Shown: positions 50,206-58,110 of the stretch, in pieces
Numbering within the stretch: the first letter of the stretch is position 1
How the letters are laid out: each line of letters begins with the position of its first letter
Origin: Fen-183 sp036504335
GTDB lineage: Bacteria; Acidobacteriota; Thermoanaerobaculia; UBA5066
DNA length: 64,000 bases
Direction: 5' to 3'
NCBI GenBank assembly: GCA_036504335.1
Contig: DASXVJ010000014.1
Location: forward strand, 1 to 64,000
The notes under the pieces: model-generated
What the model saw: the letters and a program-made list of their open reading frames with translations, nothing else
The model's database searches: none
What the model was told of the DNA's origin: nothing
Position numbers and translations under genes: made by a program

Positions 50206-51162
50206 TCAGCGGGCGGCGCGCCTCTTCTCGATCGCCGCGTACGCGTCCATGACGAAGGGCGGCGGATCGGGCTCCTCCTTCAGGCGCGTTGCGCCGGTCT
50301 TCGCGTACAGCCAGCGGTGGAGCCACGAGGGACCGTTTTTCGAGACGTACGGATCGGGCGTGGCGTACGCCGGGTCCTCGAGGGCGCGCGCGAGCGTCGT
50401 GAACGCGTAGCCCCGCGCGCGGAGGACGGCCGCCCACTCCGGCAGGGCGTCCGCGTTGAGCCGGTTCGCATGGACGAGCAGGACGTGGCGGATCGGCCGG
50501 CCGAAGACGCGCAGCGTCAGGTCTTCGAAGAAGTCCAGGATCCGCGCGTACGACGCGACGTAGGCCGTACGCGCGCGGGCCGCCATCGCGTCGTCGCCCC
50601 GCGCGAGCGCGTCGGCGTAGACGGCGTTGTACATCCAGTCGTTCGTGTCCACGGTGACGGGCGCGACCGCGTACCCGCGCGCGGCGAGGAAGTCCTCGAG
50701 GGCCTTCTTCGTCTCCGCCGTCGGCCCGGTGTGGAGGAACGGGTGACGGAACCAGCGCAGCGTCCCGCCCGTCTCCTTCAGGAGCAGCCGCGTCACCGTC
50801 TCTCCGCGGACGACGTCCTCCTCGAACGCCGCGAGCGGCGTCGTGTGGACCGACGGGTGCGAGAACGTGTGGTTGCCGAGTTCGGCACCCCCGTCCCGCC
50901 AGGCCCTCAGGAGCGCGATGCGCGCGTCCACCTCGCCGGTCCGGTAGAGCTTGGACTCGTTGACGAACGCGACGGACGGGATCGACTCCTGTTTCAGCGC
51001 GGCGAGGAGCCTTTCCGTCATCGCCTGCAGCGCGGGGAGCGGGAGGCCGGGGCCGTTCAGCGGGAGGTCGTCGATCGTGACCGCGATCTCGCGCGGCGGC
51101 GCCTGCGCGAAGAGGGGGAGAGCGACGAGGAAGGCGAACAGGGACGGGGCGGCGCGGCGCAT
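50206..51162 (-). CDS. exported polysaccharide deacetylase (NodB-like, CE4)
   Basis: 318 residues from ATG 51162, where a signal peptide begins (SLFAFLVALPLFAQ). NodB-fold motifs: REIAVTIDDLP with the paired Asp, ELGNHTFSHPSVH providing the HxxxxH metal site, WFRHPFLHTG and VTVDTNDWMYN. Family members remove N-acetyl groups from chitin, peptidoglycan or other glycans. The Asp-His-His metal site is intact, so activity is plausible; the substrate is unknown. It lies 23 bp downstream of the GH44 gene on the same strand, so the two may form a carbohydrate-active operon. Confidence 0.9.
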   Translation of the reverse strand: MRRAAPSLFAFLVALPLFAQAPPREIAVTIDDLPLNGPGLPLPALQAMTERLLAALKQESIPSVAFVNESKLYRTGEVDARIALLRAWRDGGAELGNHTFSHPSVHTTPLAAFEEDVVRGETVTRLLLKETGGTLRWFRHPFLHTGPTAETKKALEDFLAARGYAVAPVTVDTNDWMYNAVYADALARGDDAMAARARTAYVASYARILDFFEDLTLRVFGRPIRHVLLVHANRLNADALPEWAAVLRARGYAFTTLARALEDPAYATPDPYVSKNGPSWLHRWLYAKTGATRLKEEPDPPPFVMDAYAAIEKRRAAR

Positions 51163-51185
51163 GCGCGGAGAGTAGCTCCGGACGA

Positions 51186-53222
51186 TTACTCCCACCACCC
51201 GTTCACGTCCACGACGAGGTGGACGGCGCCGGACGGCATCACGGGCGTGAACGCGCAGCGGCCGGAGGCGTCGCGCGCGAGAAGGAGCATCGCGTTGTTC
51301 GCGCGCGTCTGGCCCGCGCCGAAGCTCAGCGTGTTCGTGCCCGGCGCCGACGCGAGATCGGCGGGAAAGGCCGCGAGGCTGCCCGCGGAGGAGGGCGCCG
51401 TGACCGTGACGTTCGCCGAGACGGCCGCCGCCGTCGCCGGGATCCCGCAGGCGCCCGTCAGGACGAACTCGCGGCGCGCGTTCGCGGCGAGCGCGGGGCC
51501 GGCCGCGGCGCGCGTGTCGAGGAAGCGGCAGGGCGTCGCGGCGTGGAACGACGTGGCCGCCGGAGGGGGCGTCGTCACGGGGAGCGCCACGACCGCGAGA
51601 GTCGCCGAGCGCGCGGGGAGCGTCAGCGTGAGCGTCCCGCCCGACGGCGCGGCGCTGCCGGCGGCCGCGAGGCGCGACGAGCCCGTGAAGCGGAAGAGCG
51701 CCGCGGCGCCCGAGAGCCCGCCCGCGACCGTGGCCGCGACGGTCTGCGCGGAGACGTCCTTGTTGAAGAGGAGCAGGTAGAGGGTATTCCCGCCCGCGCC
51801 GCCACGCTGCGCGTACGCCCCGACGAGGTCCACGTTCGCGCTCGTGGCGCGCACGGAGTCCCCGGCCACCTGCGCGCCCGCCCCGTCGTAGTTGCGGTAG
51901 AGGAGGAACGCGTCCTCCGTGAGCGAGCCGTCGACCGGCGCCACCCAGCGCGTCGCGAGGTCCACGCCCTCCCGTCCGAAGATCGCGAGGGCTTCGGCCT
52001 GGGCGAGCGCGCCGCTGATCCCGGCGTCGGATCCCCAGTTGTACTCGCTGATCGCGAGCTTCGTGCCCGGGTAGTGCGCCGCGATCCACGCCTTCATCCG
52101 CGGGATCAGATACACGGCCTGCCCGACCGCCGTGCCGATCCAGGACTCGTCGAGGTACGCGGGGTCGTACAGGCTCTTGAGCGTGCGCAGGCGGAGGGCG
52201 GCCGTCCCGGCCGACTCGTCCGTCGTGAGCGCGACGCCATTGGCCTGCGGGTAGTAGTGGACGTCGAGAGTGTCGAGGAGGCGCGTTCCGTGCGCGGTCT
52301 CCCACGCCCTCGCCTGGTCGAGGTACCACGGGAGGAAGTCCTCGCCGCCGTGCGCCGCGCGGTCCGCGCCCGGAGAGCAGCCGTCCGCGCCGGAGTAGAA
52401 GTACGCGCACCAGCCCCACACGGCCGGGCCGAGAATCCGCGCGCCCGAGTCCTGCGCCTTCATCGCGGCGCCGATCGTCGCCGTCTTCGACCAGAGCTCC
52501 TCGTACGTCGTTCCGGCCGGGTGGACGTCACGGTGCGTCGAATTCCAGAGCATCGGCTCGTTGTCCAGAGCCCAGAGCCGCACGCCGCCGGCGGCGGCCG
52601 TCCCGGTGCGCGCCGCGAGGTGCGCCATCCAGCGCGTCACGAACGTGGCGTCGACCGCCTTCGACGTGTCGGCCGGGTCGTTGCCCGTCACGTTCGCGGC
52701 GTTCGGCTTCACGCCGTTGCCGGCGTCGGGGTTGCACCACGACGCGTTCCCGGTCGCGGAGCACTCCGTCTGCTGCTGCGCGCCGTACTTCGCGACCGAG
52801 AAGCCCCATCGCCGCGTCCGGTCGAGCGGCGTCCAGCCGATCAGCGGGACCGTGACGAGCGCCTCGCCGCCCGCGGCGCGGATCTCGTCCACGAAGACGT
52901 CCGCGTCCGAGCCGTTCGGGAGGTTCGCGGGGTTCGCGGCGCCCGCGTAGTTCGTGAAGAACCAGTCGCTCGCGCTGTTGTGCGTGTCGTTCTCCCAGTT
53001 GTAGCGCGTCGTCGAGTTGCCGCCCCACCGCCGCACCGGGGCCTTCAGCCGGGCCATCTGCGCGGCCGTGCCGTAGTTCATCCCGTAGATCAGAGGGCTG
53101 ACGGCGTGGCGGTCGGCATTGGGGTCGACGGAAACCGCCACCGCGGCCTGGGCGCCGGAGGCGGACAGCGCGAGAGCGAGCGCCGTGACCGCGGCGGCGG
53201 AAGACCCGTGCGCTGCCTTCAT
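51186..53222 (-). CDS. secreted glycoside hydrolase family 44-like endoglucanase
   Basis: 678 residues from ATG 53222, where a signal peptide starts (AVTALALALSASGAQA). The catalytic domain (about 30-510) has GH44 features: HAVSPLIYGMNYG, RRWGGNSTTRYNWENDTHN, the acid/base Glu in WALDNEPMLWN and the nucleophile Glu in KLAISEYNWGSDAG. GH44 enzymes hydrolyse beta-1,4-glucans and xyloglucan. The last 120 residues form a module starting FHAATPCRFLDTR and ending VDVNGWWE, related to the C-terminus of the metalloprotease at 28678-31083. It may serve in secretion or surface retention. Together with the deacetylase it suggests polysaccharide turnover. Confidence 0.92.
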   Translation of the reverse strand: MKAAHGSSAAAVTALALALSASGAQAAVAVSVDPNADRHAVSPLIYGMNYGTAAQMARLKAPVRRWGGNSTTRYNWENDTHNSASDWFFTNYAGAANPANLPNGSDADVFVDEIRAAGGEALVTVPLIGWTPLDRTRRWGFSVAKYGAQQQTECSATGNASWCNPDAGNGVKPNAANVTGNDPADTSKAVDATFVTRWMAHLAARTGTAAAGGVRLWALDNEPMLWNSTHRDVHPAGTTYEELWSKTATIGAAMKAQDSGARILGPAVWGWCAYFYSGADGCSPGADRAAHGGEDFLPWYLDQARAWETAHGTRLLDTLDVHYYPQANGVALTTDESAGTAALRLRTLKSLYDPAYLDESWIGTAVGQAVYLIPRMKAWIAAHYPGTKLAISEYNWGSDAGISGALAQAEALAIFGREGVDLATRWVAPVDGSLTEDAFLLYRNYDGAGAQVAGDSVRATSANVDLVGAYAQRGGAGGNTLYLLLFNKDVSAQTVAATVAGGLSGAAALFRFTGSSRLAAAGSAAPSGGTLTLTLPARSATLAVVALPVTTPPPAATSFHAATPCRFLDTRAAAGPALAANARREFVLTGACGIPATAAAVSANVTVTAPSSAGSLAAFPADLASAPGTNTLSFGAGQTRANNAMLLLARDASGRCAFTPVMPSGAVHLVVDVNGWWE

Positions 53223-53233
53223 GCCCGGTAGTG

Positions 53234-55807
53234 TCAGGACCCCTCGGACGCCCTGCGCCGTGCCGGCCGGCAGAAGACGAGCGACGTGTCGCGCGCGTAG
53301 AGAACGGGCACGGCCCAGTCCATCGGCTCGGCCGAGCGCGCGACGGAGACGGCCACGCGCGCCTCCCGCGCCGCCTCGCCGAGAGCATGGCCGCGCGCGA
53401 GCGCCCACATGAGGTGCCGCGCGAACGCCGTCGCCGAGGTGTCGAGCACCTTGTACTGGTTCGCGACGACCGCCGGGATTCCGCCGGCGAGAAGCGCGGG
53501 CGCGACGCCGCGCAGGAAATCGTTCCGGCCGCCGCGGCCCGTCTCGCACGCGTTCAGGACGACGAGGTTGAGTCCGCGCCCGCAGAGGAGGCGGCGCAGC
53601 CGGTCGGCCTCGACCCACGTCCCGCGCCCGCGGCCGTCCACGAGGAGGAGCGCGCCCGAGCCCTCCTTCTCGTCCCACGCGCCGTGGCCCACGAAGTGGA
53701 GGACGTCGAAGCGCGCGGACGTGAGCGTCCGGTGCAGGCCCGACGGCGTCGCCGCGGGAAGGACGTCGAGGACGGCGTGCCCGGATTTCACGAGCGGCGC
53801 GAAGGCCGAGCGGATCGCGGCCGTCTCGAGCCGCGCCGAGACGGGCGTCGCGTCGCGCGGCTGGGCGACGGCGACGAGGACGCGCAGCGGGCCCTGCCGC
53901 GGAGCGGGCGCCTCCGGCGGGATCGCGCCGAAGACGTTGCGCACGAGGACGGCGTCGTCCGAGAGGAAGCGCCGGCGCGACGGGTCCCACGCGAGCTCCC
54001 ACGGCTTGTCGGCGATCCAGTCGAGGCCGGACGTGAACGCGAGCTCCAGCGGGCGGTGCGACGCTCCGCGCGCGGCATCCCAGAGGCGGCGGACCTCGCC
54101 GGGGAAGAGCGTCTCGAAGAGGACCGCGCCGTAGGCCTGAAGCTCGGCGGCCTTCGGCAGCGGGCCCGCGCCGCGCCCGTCGAGGGCGCGCAGGACGCGT
54201 TCGTGGAGCGCGATGATCTTCCGCATCCGCTCGCCGGCGGCGCCGCCGCGCGTCTCGAACGGCTCGACGACGCGCGCCCCCGCCCACGACGCGACGAGCC
54301 GCGGCGGCTCGCCGTCGACGAGGAGGAGGTCGAATCTCTGCGCGCTTCGCGCGGAGGAGGGGAGAAGAGAAGAGGAAGATTTCTTTGAAGGTGAATAGGG
54401 CGCGGACGCGCGGCCGTCGCTTCGGCTGCTCCCCCGCGGCCCGCTGCGGCGTTTTTCGTGCGAATAGGCGGCGCCAGTCCCCTCTTTACCTTCAAAGAAA
54501 ATCTTCAATCCCTCCTTGGTCTCTTTCTGAGCAAAGAGATTGAGGTGATGAACGCCGCTCTCGAAACGCACGGTGTGGCGGGGGGCGATGCGGCGGCGGC
54601 CGAGGGAGAGGCCGCTTTCCGTCGGGACGACGAGGTCGTTCGGCGCCCGGAAGATCGCCTCGGCGCCCGCGTCGAGGAGGCGCTTCGCGAGGCCGCTCCC
54701 CGGCGTGAAATCGGCGACGGCTGCGCCGTACGTGACGGCGGTTGCGCCGGCCGGCCGCGCGTTGAGGCCGGCGAGGAATTCGCCCGCCGGGTCCATGGCG
54801 GCGATCCCCGGCAGCGCGCCGCCCGCGCGCCGCGCGATCCAGACGAGCGCCTCGGCCGCGAAGTCGAGGCCGAAGACGAGCGCGCCGGAGGGCAGAGCCT
54901 CGGCGAGGTTCGCGATCCAGGCGGCCATCTCGTCCCACCGCGCCGGAGACGCGAGCGGCGTGCCCTCGGAAGGGGATGCCGCGAGAAAAGCCCGGCCGAT
55001 CGCGGGCGCTCCGCCGCCGGAGGCGAGCGCGCGCAGGACGAGGCCTCCGCGCGAATGCGTCACGACGTCGACGCGCGCGCCGGCGATGAGGCCTCGCAGG
55101 TCCTTCACGTTGTCGTCGGGCGCACGGCCGACCGTGAGGTGGTTGAACGCGTAGACGCGTCCGCCGTACGCGGCCGCGAGAGCGTCGAACGCGGCGGGGT
55201 CCTTCGCGAGACCGTCGAACGCCGCCGCCGCGTGCGAGAACGTCCCGTGCAGGAAGAGCAGGCACTTCTCCGGTCCGGACGGCAGCGGCCCTCTCTCGCG
55301 CGCGGCGGCGAGGGCCGCTCCCCGGCGCGTGAGCCGGACGAGGCCGAGCGGCGCGCGCGCGGCCGCGAAGCGGCGCCTCTCCCAGGCGCGCGCGAGGAAG
55401 GGCAGCGCCGCGTGGACGGCGGTGCGGGCGACACGGAGAAAGAAGAGCGCGACGGTTCCGGCCGGGCCGCGGCGCGCCGGGGAGGGCAGCGGCACGTCGA
55501 AAACGTGCGCGCCGCCCGCGAACGAGACCGTCCGGTGGAACGTCAACGCGCCGGAGGCGTGCCGGACGACCGCGACGAAGCCCTCGGACTCGGGGCCCTC
55601 GATCGTCGCGGCGGCGCGGCCGGGGCCCGCGGGCGCTCCCCGGCGCGGGCGCACGCGCGCCGAGCTCGCGAGGGAGAGGCGCCGCGTCGCGAGTGCGCGC
55701 GTGACGAAGGGATCCTCCGCGGCGGACCGGGCGGCCGCGCGCCGGGGCCCCGCGCGCACGACCTCCCAGCCGGGGCTCGTCGTGAGGCGGACCCGCAGCG
55801 TCGCCAT
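53234..55807 (-). CDS. alpha/beta-hydrolase - CHAT protease fusion
   Basis: 857 residues. The N-terminal half (about 160-410) is an alpha/beta hydrolase: CLLFLHGTFSHAAAAF, nucleophile Ser in VDVVTHSRGGLVLRA (about 250), Asp in FRAPNDLVVPT and His in ESGVHHLNLF. The C-terminal half (about 560-845) is a CHAT caspase-like domain with His in DVLHFVGHGAWDE (about 706) and Cys in LVVLNACETGRGG (about 753), plus GIPAVVANQY. Both catalytic sites look intact and there is no signal peptide. The linker (about 430-482) is Ser/Arg/Lys-rich and contains an inverted pair of the AT-rich words. CHAT proteases act in bacterial immunity and cell death elsewhere; a proteolysis-controlled lipase or esterase is one inference. 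No gasdermin or CRISPR gene is adjacent. Confidence 0.85.
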   Translation of the reverse strand: MATLRVRLTTSPGWEVVRAGPRRAAARSAAEDPFVTRALATRRLSLASSARVRPRRGAPAGPGRAAATIEGPESEGFVAVVRHASGALTFHRTVSFAGGAHVFDVPLPSPARRGPAGTVALFFLRVARTAVHAALPFLARAWERRRFAAARAPLGLVRLTRRGAALAAARERGPLPSGPEKCLLFLHGTFSHAAAAFDGLAKDPAAFDALAAAYGGRVYAFNHLTVGRAPDDNVKDLRGLIAGARVDVVTHSRGGLVLRALASGGGAPAIGRAFLAASPSEGTPLASPARWDEMAAWIANLAEALPSGALVFGLDFAAEALVWIARRAGGALPGIAAMDPAGEFLAGLNARPAGATAVTYGAAVADFTPGSGLAKRLLDAGAEAIFRAPNDLVVPTESGLSLGRRRIAPRHTVRFESGVHHLNLFAQKETKEGLKIFFEGKEGTGAAYSHEKRRSGPRGSSRSDGRASAPYSPSKKSSSSLLPSSARSAQRFDLLLVDGEPPRLVASWAGARVVEPFETRGGAAGERMRKIIALHERVLRALDGRGAGPLPKAAELQAYGAVLFETLFPGEVRRLWDAARGASHRPLELAFTSGLDWIADKPWELAWDPSRRRFLSDDAVLVRNVFGAIPPEAPAPRQGPLRVLVAVAQPRDATPVSARLETAAIRSAFAPLVKSGHAVLDVLPAATPSGLHRTLTSARFDVLHFVGHGAWDEKEGSGALLLVDGRGRGTWVEADRLRRLLCGRGLNLVVLNACETGRGGRNDFLRGVAPALLAGGIPAVVANQYKVLDTSATAFARHLMWALARGHALGEAAREARVAVSVARSAEPMDWAVPVLYARDTSLVFCRPARRRASEGS
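54361..54506. repeat. inverted pair of AT-rich words in the CHAT gene linker
   Basis: Forward arm: GGAGAAGAGAAGAGGAAGAT at 54361-54380, continuing TTCTTTGAAGGTGAATAGGG. Inverted arm: ACCTTCAAAGAAAATCTTC (54488-54506), preceded by CCCCTCTTT. The arms match over about 20 bases with one 1-nt indel and flank 80 bp of GC-rich DNA, so an RNA or DNA hairpin is possible. Confidence 0.7.
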
Positions 55808-55825
55808 GCCCCAGTCTAGCCGGGC

Positions 55826-56572
55826 TCAGGCGAAGTCGACGACGAGCGGAGCGTGGTCGCTGGTGCCGAACCCGGGGTACACGCGCGCGGCCGTCGCCGT
55901 CTTCGCGAGGCCCGCGCTCGCGAGGACGAAGTCGATGCGCCAGCCGATGTTGCGCTTGCGCATCTCGCGCCACGGGGCCCAGTAGGTGAAGAGCTCGTCG
56001 TTGTCGGGATCCAGCGCGCGGCCGACGTCCACGAGGCCCTCGGCGATCACCTTCGCGAGGAGCGCGCGCTCGTCCGGCCGCTGGCCGATCGCGTTCGCCT
56101 TGCGCTCCTTCGCGTGGACGTCGCGGTCCGTGGGCGCGACGTTCAGGTCGCCGCAGACGAGGAGCGGCCGGCCCGCGTCCTTCGCCGCGCGCGCCCAGCC
56201 GGCCATCGCGTCGAGGAACGCGAGTTTGGCGGCGTAGTCCTTGCCGCCGTTCGGGACGTAGACGGACGCGACGGAAAACTTCGGCGTCGCGGCCTCGACG
56301 ATGCGCGTCTCGTGGTCGAAGTCGGGGTGCGAGAAGCCGGCCGTCTCGCCGAACGTCGCGGTCTTCAGGAGGAGCCCGACGCCGGAGTAGCCCTTGTGGC
56401 CGTGCCAGTACGACGCGTAACCCGCGGGCGCCGCGAGCGAGATCGGCATCTGCTCGGGCGCGGCCTTCAGCTCCTGCAGGCAGACGACGTCGGGCGCGTG
56501 CGTGTCGAGGAACTCCAGAACCTGCAGCTCGCGCGCGCGGATCCCGTTGACGTTCCAGGTGGCCACCTTCAC
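55826..56572 (-). CDS. xth: exodeoxyribonuclease III
   Basis: 248 residues from GTG 56572, whose bases overlap the stop of the DUF72 gene (GTGA). AP endonuclease/exonuclease III motifs are complete: VKVATWNVNGIRAR, DVVCLQELKA (metal Glu), VASVYVPNG, LLVCGDLNVAP, RIDFVLAS and FGTSDHAPLVVDF (catalytic Asp-His). The enzyme cuts at abasic sites and degrades 3' ends in base-excision repair. Length is normal. It is the last gene of a PP2C-DUF72-xth run joined by 4-nt overlaps, and ends 18 bp before the CHAT gene on the same strand. Confidence 0.96.
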   Translation of the reverse strand: MKVATWNVNGIRARELQVLEFLDTHAPDVVCLQELKAAPEQMPISLAAPAGYASYWHGHKGYSGVGLLLKTATFGETAGFSHPDFDHETRIVEAATPKFSVASVYVPNGGKDYAAKLAFLDAMAGWARAAKDAGRPLLVCGDLNVAPTDRDVHAKERKANAIGQRPDERALLAKVIAEGLVDVGRALDPDNDELFTYWAPWREMRKRNIGWRIDFVLASAGLAKTATAARVYPGFGTSDHAPLVVDFA

Positions 56573-57264
56573 GCAGAGAGCTCCGCGAAGCGCCGGGCGA
56601 GGGCCGGGGCGGCGCCCTCCTCCTCGTGCTTGAAGAAGACGTAGGCTTCGTCCCAGCCCGCGCCCTTGACCTTCTCCGCCCAGGCGGCGAGGTCGGTTTC
56701 CGTGTAGTCCTCGCGCCGCAGCCGGACGTATCCCCACGGCGCCGTCGCCTCGAGCGGCGTCGTGCCCTTCTCGTCGTCGGCGACGCAGAGCGCCGCGCCG
56801 GCCGACTTCAGGAGCGCGTAGACCTCCGCGTCGAGCCACGTCGCGTTGCGGAACTCGAACGCGGCCTGCACGTCGGACGGCAAGAGAGCGAGGAACGCCG
56901 CGAGGCGCGGCACGTCTTTCTTGAGATTCGGCGGCAGGCCGTAGAGGACCGGCCCGAGCCTGTCGCCCAGCTGGCGCGCCGCGCCGACGAGGAACTTGAC
57001 CTCGCCGTCGACCTCCTTGAGCCGCTTGATGTGCGTGATCCGCTGCGACGCCTTGAGCGCGAACCGGAAGCCCGCGGGGACCTGCGCCGCCCAGCCGGCG
57101 AGGAACTCGGGCTTCGGCATCCGGTAGAACGTGTTGTTGATCTCGACCGCGGGGAGCTTCGTCGCGTAGTAGGCGAGGCGGCCGTCGGCGGGCGTCTTCT
57201 CGGGGTAGAACGGTCCGGTCCATCCGTCGTAGCTGAATCCGCTCGTGCCCGTGAAGAGCCTCAT
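56569..57264 (-). CDS. DUF72 (YecE-like) TIM-barrel protein
   Basis: 231 residues from ATG 57264, which overlaps the PP2C stop codon by four bases (ATGA). Family motifs: LFTGTSGFSYDGWTGPFYPE, YYATKLPAVEINNTFYRMP, FALKASQRITHIKRL, VLYGLPPNLKKD, AAFEFRNATWLD and YVRLRREDY. DUF72/YecE proteins have a TIM-barrel fold; their function is not established, although they often occur with DNA-repair genes. Here it is translationally coupled to xth on one side and a protein phosphatase on the other, which agrees with a stress or repair setting. Confidence 0.95.
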   Translation of the reverse strand: MRLFTGTSGFSYDGWTGPFYPEKTPADGRLAYYATKLPAVEINNTFYRMPKPEFLAGWAAQVPAGFRFALKASQRITHIKRLKEVDGEVKFLVGAARQLGDRLGPVLYGLPPNLKKDVPRLAAFLALLPSDVQAAFEFRNATWLDAEVYALLKSAGAALCVADDEKGTTPLEATAPWGYVRLRREDYTETDLAAWAEKVKGAGWDEAYVFFKHEEEGAAPALARRFAELSA

Positions 57265-58097
57265 GCGCGCTCCTTCTTCCGCGAGAACACGGGCTTGTGG
57301 ACCACGACGACGGAGACGTTGTCGGGCGCCCCGGCCTCGTGCGCGGCTTTGACGAGAGCGTTCACGGCATCGTCGGGAGGCCGCGACGCGAGGATCGTCT
57401 CCATCTCGAGCTCCTCCACGCACCCGTGCAATCCGTCCGTGGCGAGGAGCAGCGTCGATCCGTCGGGCCACGGGCGCCAGAACAGGTCGACCTCCACCTC
57501 GTCCTTCGTCCCGAGCGAGCGCGTGATGAGGTGCCGGTACGGCGACGTCTCCGCGGCGTCGGGCGGCACGAGGCCGCGCCGGATCTCTTCGGCGAGGTAC
57601 GAATGGTCGCGGCTGACCTGCTCGAGGCGGCCGTCGTTCATGAGGTAGGCGCGGCTGTCTCCGATGTTTCCGATGAGGACCCATCGCCCGAGGATGAGCG
57701 CGGCGACGAGCGTCGTGCCCATGCGCGGCAGCGTCCGGGCGTCCTCGCCGTCTCCGGTCTTCTCGGGCCTCGCGAGGACGCCCGCGCGGCGCACGGCGGT
57801 GTTCGCCGTGAGGATCGCCTTCTTGAACATCTCCACGGGATCTCCCGGAGAGTTGTAGAACGTCGCGTAGAGGACGTCGATCGCGAGCTTGCTCGCGATC
57901 TCACCCCGCGCGTGGCCGCCCATCCCGTCCGCCACGGCGAAGAGCGAGCCGCGCGCGGCGAGACGGCGGGCCCCGCCGACGAGCGGGGCGAGCCGCTCGG
58001 GGTCTCCGACGTAGTCTTCGTTCGCGGGCCGGACGCGGCCGACGTCCGAGAGGCTCGCCCACGCGATGGGGGCCGGTTCGATGCGCGCGTTCTCCAT
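57261..58097 (-). CDS. PP2C-type Ser/Thr protein phosphatase
   Basis: 278 residues. PPM-family motifs: SDVGRVRPANEDYVGD, LFAVADGMGGHARGEIAS, MGTTLVAALILGRWVLIGNI, GDSRAYLM, RDHSYLAEEIRRG, LLLATDGLHGCVEE and HEAGAPDNVSVVVV. The Asp residues of these motifs bind the two catalytic metals. Such phosphatases (PrpC/Stp type) reverse phosphorylation by PknB-type kinases, one of which is encoded at 38527-41115, though not nearby. It heads the overlapping PP2C-DUF72-xth operon. There is no signal peptide, so the enzyme is cytoplasmic. Confidence 0.96.
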   Translation of the reverse strand: MENARIEPAPIAWASLSDVGRVRPANEDYVGDPERLAPLVGGARRLAARGSLFAVADGMGGHARGEIASKLAIDVLYATFYNSPGDPVEMFKKAILTANTAVRRAGVLARPEKTGDGEDARTLPRMGTTLVAALILGRWVLIGNIGDSRAYLMNDGRLEQVSRDHSYLAEEIRRGLVPPDAAETSPYRHLITRSLGTKDEVEVDLFWRPWPDGSTLLLATDGLHGCVEELEMETILASRPPDDAVNALVKAAHEAGAPDNVSVVVVHKPVFSRKKERA

Positions 58098-58110
58098 CGG
58101 GGCCCCGATC

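Noticed and set aside
53222..58097. A defence island around the CHAT fusion
   Set aside because: The neighbours are a glucanase, a deacetylase, exonuclease III, DUF72 and PP2C. None is a typical defence gene, so the immune role rests on the CHAT domain alone.
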